From: Phytophthora hibernalis
Taxonomy: Eukaryota; Oomycota; Peronosporomycetes; Peronosporales; Peronosporaceae
Assembly: GCA_012656075.1 (NCBI GenBank)
Contig: JAAKBF010000269.1
Coordinates: 368,088 to 432,087 of the forward strand
DNA length: 64,000 bases
Direction of reading: 5' to 3'
Position 1 is the stretch's first letter, and the number at the start of each line of letters is the position of its first letter. Shown here piece by piece: positions 57,507 through 64,000 of this stretch. Under the pieces are notes generated by a model. The model was not told where the DNA came from and made no database searches. It saw nothing but the letters and a program-made list of their open reading frames with translations. A program made the position numbers and the translations under genes.

Positions 57507-57916
57507 ACCATTTTTGTCAGCGCGTCACAGATCGGTACATCATTGCCTGATCTTTATTGATGCTGCTAGAAGTGGACATGTAGACCAAGAGCCCCGTTGT
57601 CAACCGGATTTTAGTGGCGGCGGCTGTGCCTCATCAGCAACTTTCGCAGGCGAAGAGCCGAGCCCTGCAGCATCCAACTGCAGTGCTCGACACTTTCCCT
57701 CGAAGGAAGAACCACCTCCACAAATAGACGATTCCCTCGGCGCTGTGCGCTGTGCTTGCCACTCAACTCTCGTTCACCTTGTACATGACGTTGAGCTCTC
57801 GCATCTGATCATGGGCTCCGTAAAAATAGCAAGTTGCTGCCTTGGCTCTTGCTGGCGTTGATACTCGAGCATTCCTCTTTGGGACTCGGTGAGTCTGATC
57901 AAGGAACTCTTGAGCC
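57507..57916. other. Intergenic flank between ADK and CIMIP2-like gene
   Basis: This is the 3' flank of ADK and the upstream region of the next plus gene. No further feature is supported. A short open minus frame (57763-57987) is a shadow of the next gene start. Confidence 0.5.
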
Positions 57917-58996
57917 ATGTGTGCTTCCACGACGTACGGATACCAGGGATACAAGTCGTTCGCAGTACAGCATTGCGCGACACTCAAGCCGGGCGAAAGC
58001 TATGAACAGCGCGCCACTAAGTTCTCATCCATGGGCTCGCGCATCATTGCATCGTCCACGAAGAATCGAATGGGGACGCACACCCATGAGTCGGTGGCCA
58101 TGCAAAGCGGACAACTCGTTCAGCCGGAAGACTATCGCGTACCCGATCGCAGAGGCGTGAGTGTGAACCAGACGCGACCCGAGTTCAAGCCGTTCATATC
58201 ATCCAGCACATACCAGCACGACTTCCCGGCGTTTGATGAGGAGTGCAGGCGTGTACTGCACGCGTCAGTCGAAGAGTACGAAAAAGCGTTCATGACTGTC
58301 GCCAACTCAAACGGTCAACAGCAAGATGGAGCCACGATCCAGCTTGCCCAGGTGCAGGAGGTGCTCAAGTTCGCGCTTGATGACGCTGCAGTTCCTCGGG
58401 TCGTTGAGGTGTTCCAAAGCTTCGTCGACCGTCGAGGCAGCGTTCGAGACCAAATCTCCTGGGGCCTCTTTCGCCAAGCTTTAGACCAGGTCAACAATCT
58501 GCTCGATCGCGAACTCCACCGCATCAAAACTGCCAACTCGAGCAGCAAGTTGTGGCAGTCAAAGACTTTTGCCGAGAAGCAGTTTGACGAGTACCTTGTT
58601 CACTCTTCGACGCCACCTAGCACTCACCAAATCGATTTCGGCACCTACGGCGAGAACCCACGAGATCGTCCGTACATGCGAAAGCGTGGCATGGCGTCAA
58701 CGACAACGGACTTGAACCCGGGAACCAGTCGTGTCACCAACCAGGCACCGGGCTATGCAGGCTTCTTGCCACTGACGTCTCACAATGCAGAGGCAATTGC
58801 TCAGGCGACTGGCCCGGAGGATATTGGGCAACTTCACCCAACTCCACGAGTAGCTCTCCGACTTTTCCACAGCGACAACATTCCAGGCTACACAGGACAC
58901 AAGCCGGTAGACTGCGTTAACTACCGTGGTGAGTGCCTAGCAGGAAGTGACCCAGGCACAACCACTGGAGGCAGCTACAAGTCACACGCAGGTTAG
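57917..58996 (+). CDS. CIMIP2/FAM166-like flagellar microtubule protein (tentative)
   Basis: An intact 359-codon ORF. GYAGFLPLTSHN and IPGYTGHKPVDCVNYRGE resemble the GYTG-type repeats of CIMIP2 (FAM166) and related microtubule inner proteins of cilia. A middle helical segment (VEEYEKAFMTVANSNG, QVQEVLKFALDDAAVPRVVE, VFQSFVDRRGSVRDQISWGL) may be an EF-hand-like calcium-free pair or a TPPP-like helix bundle. The N-terminus has Tyr-rich ASTTYGYQGYKSF. If the match holds, the product coats the inside of flagellar doublets, consistent with zoospores. The match is to short motifs only. Confidence 0.5.
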   Translation: MCASTTYGYQGYKSFAVQHCATLKPGESYEQRATKFSSMGSRIIASSTKNRMGTHTHESVAMQSGQLVQPEDYRVPDRRGVSVNQTRPEFKPFISSSTYQHDFPAFDEECRRVLHASVEEYEKAFMTVANSNGQQQDGATIQLAQVQEVLKFALDDAAVPRVVEVFQSFVDRRGSVRDQISWGLFRQALDQVNNLLDRELHRIKTANSSSKLWQSKTFAEKQFDEYLVHSSTPPSTHQIDFGTYGENPRDRPYMRKRGMASTTTDLNPGTSRVTNQAPGYAGFLPLTSHNAEAIAQATGPEDIGQLHPTPRVALRLFHSDNIPGYTGHKPVDCVNYRGECLAGSDPGTTTGGSYKSHAG

Positions 58997-59095
58997 CAAA
59001 GTGCCTTGTTGTTTGCCGCTTACCTCTAAATCTATAAGCTCGCCATCATCAAAACTTGTCGCTCTAATGAAACACTTCGCACTGAATTGGTTGCA

Positions 59096-61060
59096 TCATG
59101 CAGTAGTTGGCGCCACATGCTCCAACAGCTCGTTAGTAAACGTCTTACCGTCGATAATACTCGTCGAAGCAACAATGAGCTCGACGGGGTCTAACACACA
59201 CGAGGGAAATATCACTGGTCAGTCCACGACAAAGCCTCTCTGAGTCAGCACGCAGATTATTCTTACAGAAGGACGCGATCCACCGCAGCGCTGCAATCTC
59301 GAGGAATGTCACGCCACCAACAATAGCTACCACGACGACCGTCTTCTTCGGTTTACTTTTCTTGGTTTCATCGGTATTGGCTGCATTATCTTGGCAGTCA
59401 TTTTCAGCAAGGTGAACTTCTGCGCGTGGTCCGGGTAGGTGGCACATGATATGGTCGATGCCTCTCCAGTGGCCATGTTTCAGAATCTCTTCCACGAGAC
59501 GAGCTGAAATTGGTTCGTAGCCCGACGTGACAAACGCGGCATTCTTTGGATTTTTAATATTGACATCCACGTCAAGCACTGACAGACTCTGCGCAACGCG
59601 CTGGAACGAACAGGCTGTGTCATCAGAGCCAAGTAGTCCTGAACTAAGCCGTTCGTAAAGCACTCCAACTCGCTTCAGATTATCAAACGAAAGGATCAGC
59701 TCTTGTCCGTAAGCTCGCACAAGATGTATCTTCAAGCGTTCCAGATCATGCCTCGCCATGCCGTCGTTGACAACACAGTACAGACAGATTAGGCGCAAGA
59801 CCTTCCGAAGGTCTTCGTGCCGATAGATGAGGTCTTGTATCGTGTTTAAAATGCTATCCGCTTGGTCCATAATGTTTCTCTCCAGGCGCCAGACATCGCG
59901 AAATGGTTTGCCTGATGTGGTTGTCTCCAGATATTCCAGCAAGTTGACATGCTGCTCAATCGACTGCTGGGACGCTTTCATCTGCGGTACCGTCTTCACA
60001 AACTCATTCACTTCTGCAGCCGTTGCGGTGGCACTAACATGTTGAAACTCAGCAAATCGCTGCTTGACTGCAACCGCCTGGATATTCAGAGCAGCAGGAA
60101 CCGTGTGGATATGCTTGTCTCGAATCTGCCGATAGATCTCATCCGTTGAGTTGAGCGCCACCGGAACAGGGACATCACTAGCGTTGTCATCCGCTCGTAG
60201 AATCTGTGGCGATGCCGTAACAAAGCCGTCCTGGATCTGCATGAGTTCATTCAACACTGCCTCGTACGTGAGTGGCGTGGAAAATGCCGATGCAAAGTCC
60301 ACACTGCGGTCAAGCAAAATCAACGTGTCCAGCTTTGATCGATTTGCCCCCGTCGGTGTTCCTTGGCCTGCCGCCCCAACGCCGCTCATCATGTTCGAGC
60401 CGGCAGCAATCATCTCCATCAAATGGTTCAGCACGAGCATCGACATCTCTCCTTTGTACTTTATGCTGCCAAACTTTCCGTACACTTGCTGTAGCAAATT
60501 CAATGCTGCCGCCATGTCCACCAACGCACTGCCATTCCCCTCCACCTCGCACTCATACAGGACCCGTTTAAAGCCCAGCGTGAGCAGATCCGTGTCCAGC
60601 GGAAGAAGCCCATCGACAGCTCTCCCGTCTGGAACCTGCCTTTCACTCTGCCTTTGTCCAGTGCTTGGTCCAGCATGGTCGTCCACTTGCCCACAACGTA
60701 GACTGCCAATCTGCGTCGACGTCTTTCATCGTCCTCCTGCTCCAGCAGCTTATCCGCATGCGTAGCCACTGCTCGGACGTCACCTGTTCGTGCAAAAGCC
60801 AGATACACGACGGTGGTGTCCCCCGTGACGCTGGAAACCTCGTCCGCGAGCTCTAGACACTCCACCACATGATGGCCCTTCAAAACGCCCAGGCCATCCA
60901 CGAACACGTGTGTCAACAGCGCCGCCAGTCGCTTGGTGAACACGAGAGACACTCGCTCTGTGCCCAAATGGTCCAGAAGGTGCGTCAGCGAGCGCTCGTA
61001 CTCGTCCCGAAGCCTCTGCAGAGGCAGCACACCCTTGTCGAGAGCTGGCAGCTTCACCAT
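59096..61060 (-). CDS. VPS33: VPS33-like SM protein (HOPS/CORVET vacuolar fusion)
   Basis: Exon 1 is 61060-59267 and exon 2 59190-59096, with a 76-bp GT/AG intron. This is a Sec1/Munc18-family protein with VPS33 signatures: MLVLNHLMEMIAAGS, then DTLILLDRSVDFASAFSTPL, GKPFRDVWRLERNIM, VLRLICLYCVVNDGM, and the C-terminal VVAIVGGVTFLEIAALRWI spliced to YPVELIVASTSIIDGKTF. VPS33 sits in the HOPS and CORVET complexes and chaperones SNAREs at late endosome/vacuole fusion. A frameshift near 60599-60602 lies in the sequence CTTCTTCCG, and adding one C gives SMGFFPLDTDLLTLGF. This is the same context as the shift in PHO88. The ATG lies 137 bp downstream of the CBS stop. Confidence 0.88.
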
Positions 61061-61196
61061 GTTGGACCGGAACCAGGAAAGGACGCGAATGGCGACGGAT
61101 CGGGTCTGGATCTAACTGTGTAATCATGTTGTACTGTTTCAGCTCATTATCTCCGATCTACCACCGCAACAGCTTTCCACTAAGGCAGTGGACACT

Positions 61197-62740
61197 TTAC
61201 TGTCCGTTGTGGCGGGTGATATAGGTAAGCAGGTCGATCCGCGTGACGACACCGAAGATAACGGACTTAGTCTCGGCAGCGCCGCCCTTGCGGATGCGCT
61301 TCTGCTCCGTGACAACGAGCGCAAAATGGTCGCGGTCGAAGATGCGGTTCAGCTCGTACAGCGACGTCTGCGGGCTCACCTGCTTGAACTGCTTGAACAT
61401 GGCCCTCTCGACAGCGTCAGTCGGGTGCACGCGGCCAGGCATGAGCTGTGCGATTAGGTTACCCTCGGACACGACACCAACGATCGAGTTGTCGTCCGCC
61501 ACCACGGGCAGGTTGTCAAAGCCCTCCTTCTTGAGAATGTCTACGGCCTCCTTGCACGTGAGGTCGGGCGTGATGGTCACGGGGCCTGCAGCAGCAGCTC
61601 CGACACATTCTTCTTGGCCCACCACGTGGCGCTCAGCGCGCTCTTGGACATATCCGTCACGTAGCCGTGCTCGTACATCCAGTCGTCCGACAGGAATTTG
61701 GACATGTAATTGCGCGTCGAGTCAGGCAGCACCACGACGCAGCGCTGGCCGGCCTTGAGGTCCTTGGCCGCCTTGAGCGCCGCCGCCACGGCCGAACCGC
61801 ACGAGCCACCGCAGAGCAGTCCCTCCTCGCGGATTAGGCGGCGCGCCAACAGGAACGACTCCTGGTCGCCCGTCTTGACCCAACGGTCCACGAGCGAACG
61901 GTCCAGCACCTGCGGGATGAAGTCGTAGCCGATTCCCTCGACCTGGTACGACTGCAGGCGGTTCTCGTCGTTGAGGTTCTCGGGCTCAGCGAGGATGGAG
62001 CCAATGGGGTCAGCGCCCACCACCATGCAGCTCGGGCACTTTTCTTTCAGCTTGCGCGCCGTGCCAGACAGCGTGCCGCCCGTACCAGCTCCCATGACGA
62101 CCATGTCGACATGTCCGTCGCAGGCCTCGAGGATCTCCTCGGCCGTGCCGTCGTAGTGGGCCAGTGGGTTGGACGGGTTACTGTACTGGTCCAGAATGTG
62201 CGCGTTCGGGATCTCCTTGACGAGGCGCTTGGCCACACCAATGTGCGACTCGGGCGAGTCCCACGCCGCCTCCGTGGGCGTGCGGATGATCTCAGCGCCC
62301 AGAGCCTTGAGCACGTCCACTTTCTCCAGCGACATCTTCTCCGGCAGCGTGATGATGATGCGGAAGCCGTAGAGCGCGGCGGCCAGCGCCAGGCCGATGC
62401 CCGTGTTGCCCGACGTGGGCTCGATGAGCGTATCGCCCGGCTTGATGCGGCCTGAGGCCATGGCGTCCTCGATCATGCGCTTGCCGATGCGGTCCTTGAC
62501 GGATCCTCCAGCGTTGAAGAACTCGCACTTGGCCAGTAGCTCGCACTCGAGACCTGCCTTCTTGGCGATTGTACTGAGGCGCACGAGTGGCGTGTTGCCC
62601 ACGTGGTCCAGGATCGAGTTGAGGATGTTGGGCTCCGACTGTCGTGGCCGGTGCACGTGCGGCTGTTGGACGAAGCACGAAGCCGGCGATGGACACTCGG
62701 TGGACGCGGAGACCTGCGGGCCAGAGACAGATGTAGCCAT
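61197..62740 (-). CDS. CBS: Cystathionine beta-synthase with CBS-domain pair, one frameshift
   Basis: PLP enzyme that condenses homocysteine with serine to give cystathionine, the first step of transsulfuration towards cysteine. Start MATSVSGPQVSASTECPS. The catalytic domain has FFNAGGSVKDRIGKRM, with the Lys that binds PLP, TSGNTGIGLALAAALYG (phosphate loop), DSPESHIGVA, MGAGTGGTLSG, and VEGIGYDFIPQVLDRSLVDR. The C-terminal regulatory part holds two CBS domains (CKEAVDILKKEGFDNLPVVA and a second near the end) that in animals bind S-adenosylmethionine. The frame breaks at GGGG (61581-61584), and one added base joins VSELLLQAP to VTITPDLTCKE. The N-terminal Cys/His positions of animal heme CBS are not clearly conserved. 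Confidence 0.93.
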
Positions 62741-62971
62741 GTTGTACACGAGAAAGCTTTAACGCAGCGAATTGCGGAATGAGAGGACGGTACTACCGGG
62801 AAGGTACCGAGGACGAGTGATTACGTCTTTACTTCAGATTTGTAAGGACGGAATTTGAAGCGAGCACGGTACTACGATACCGGTGGACATACCGGTTGGG
62901 ATTCATTAATTGTTGCCGTGTTTGATTTGATTTGGGGTGAGGTGTATTGTGTAACTAGCCTTAGCGACTTA
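62741..62971. promoter_or_regulatory. CBS upstream region
   Basis: This region upstream of the minus-strand CBS gene holds no recognised element or gene. It passes into the hairpin array. Confidence 0.4.
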
Positions 62972-63110
62972 AACTCTAAGCAGAGCAGATGTCAACACTG
63001 CAGTGTCAACACTGCACTCACCATTCCAGTGCAGTGTTGACATCTGCTCTGCTTAGAGTTAGTGTCAACACTGCACTCACCATTCCAGTGCAGTGTTGAC
63101 ATCTGCTCTG
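62972..63110. repeat. 31-bp inverted repeat plus 50-bp direct duplication
   Basis: The arms at 62972-63002 and 63030-63060 are perfect 31-base reverse complements. The 50-base unit at 63002-63051 is repeated exactly at 63061-63110 (period 59), so the array holds nested hairpins built from GTCAACACTGCA and TGCAGTGTTGAC. It sits exactly where the gag frame begins to break down. Confidence 0.9.
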
Positions 63111-64000
63111 GTTTCCGGGCACCCACGGCCTTCTCGTCCGCCGCAGATCGATGTACTCCGCGTCCTCCACCACGGCGAGATAGTCATCCGAGTCATTTTC
63201 ATCATCTTCGCAATTTCAATTATTCCATCTCGGTTCACCTCCAAGTGAACACTTTCATCTGAGTCGACCTGCAGAAACTGTCCTCTTTCCCATTCATCTT
63301 CATACCTGATGATCGTCCGTCCAGTCTTCACGGTACGGCCACCACTCGAGTCATTCACTAGACCAGAGGAAGGAGTGACTCTCTCCTCCCCTTCCTCCTG
63401 CCTCCGTCATTGACGAGGAGACGGTGGCAACGGTGGGTTCTCCCTAGACCGTGCCATAGTCCGCAGAGTCTCAACATCAGGACAGTTCGCAACGATGTGA
63501 CCAGGTTTTTCACAGAGAAAACAGTTCCGAGTAGATGACCGTCCACCTTGGTCACCGTTCTGCATTCCATTACCACGGTACGGTTCCTCGCACTCAGACA
63601 TAATATGTCCGAGCCGTCCACAGCGCCGACAAGTCATCTTCTGACGAGGACAATTCAAGCGACTGCATCCTTTTCGGTCACAACGTCCACACACACTTAT
63701 TCCTTTTCGAGTTCGGTCGTCCGCAGCCATGCTGATGCCACGGAACCGTTGTCCATTCCCTTGGTTCCCACTAGACGGTGAAGGAGGCAAGTCCTGCACG
63801 GAAGCAATAGTAGGAGTACGGTTGTCAGGAGACCGTGGTGGTTTCCAACGCTCCTGCTCCATTTATTCCCGCCACTGTTCCTGCCTAGTCATGAACGACT
63901 GCATCTTCTGGGACAGTTCCTCGACAGTCGATTGACTTTTATCCTTCTTGCCACGCTTCGGAGCTCCGTCTTCGAATGGTCCTCTTCCACGGCGGACTTG
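63077..64000 (-). pseudogene. Retroelement gag with two CCHC zinc knuckles, runs off window
   Basis: Minus-strand frames enter from the right edge (VRRGRGPFEDGAPKRGKKDK), with a stop near 63863 followed by MEQERWKPPRSP. They contain CRRCGRLGHIMSEC and CFLCEKPGHIVANC, both C-x2-C-x4-H-x4-C, and an extra CGRCDRKGCSRLNCP. These bind the element RNA during packaging. A second frame (63358-63077) is acidic and ends at the hairpin array. Only the C-terminal part of the element is inside the window. Confidence 0.75.

Noticed and set aside
62972..63110. Possible CRISPR array or tRNA-like structure
   Set aside because: There are only two direct copies, joined by inverted arms; no spacers, no tRNA loops.

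Overview
The window looks like nuclear DNA of an oomycete, most likely a Phytophthora-like member of the Peronosporales. It has compact, GC-rich host genes with short introns (about 55-105 bp) and divergent gene pairs only 130-530 bp apart. These alternate with blocks of decayed Ty3/Gypsy and Ty1/Copia retroelements and small terminal-inverted-repeat elements. The flagellum-type genes (ARL2BP-like, CIMIP2/FAM166-like) fit an organism with zoospores. The assignment comes from gene content and architecture; no species marker is present.

Layout. 0-4.5 kb: a Tc1/mariner-type TIR element, a Tudor-like protein, and a divergent PHO88/SND3 and RING1 pair. 4.5-18.3 kb: repeat block with small inverted repeats, Ty3/Gypsy copy 1 (plus strand), a gag-like Ser/Pro-rich reading frame (minus strand) split by a solo LTR, and a second LTR in the opposite orientation. 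18.3-32 kb: host genes, namely glutathione synthetase, a large dysferlin-domain protein, a large acidic/basic unknown protein, a 121-aa unknown protein, a DHHC palmitoyltransferase and ARL2BP. 32-51.5 kb: second repeat block with a Gypsy integrase fragment of another family, a gag fragment, a membrane-protein ORF, Gypsy copy 2 (minus strand, with 5' LTR), and a Copia element carrying a nested TIR insertion. 51.8-62.7 kb: host genes, namely a CH-domain protein with a CAAX end, PAK1IP1/MAK11, adenosine kinase, a CIMIP2-like protein, VPS33 and cystathionine beta-synthase. 62.9-64 kb: a hairpin/direct-repeat array and a zinc-knuckle gag running off the window.

The most consequential observation concerns sequence quality. 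At least nine otherwise well-conserved or well-formed host genes are interrupted by single-base frameshifts. Almost all are explained by one missing base, usually in a short homopolymer, and PHO88 and VPS33 share the same local context. Consensus errors are the simplest explanation, so these genes should not be called pseudogenes without checking.

The host genes are mostly housekeeping: ER targeting (PHO88), Polycomb-type chromatin (RING1), glutathione and sulfur metabolism (GSS, CBS), purine salvage (ADK), 60S ribosome assembly (PAK1IP1), vacuolar fusion (VPS33), S-acylation (DHHC) and the flagellum. I found no clear novel defence or effector system. The best candidates for new biology are a divergent gag/membrane-ORF unit at 34.5-37.2 kb, TIR elements that appear to carry pieces of membrane-protein genes, a 4.5-kb inverted pair of Gypsy copies, and the palindromic arrays.
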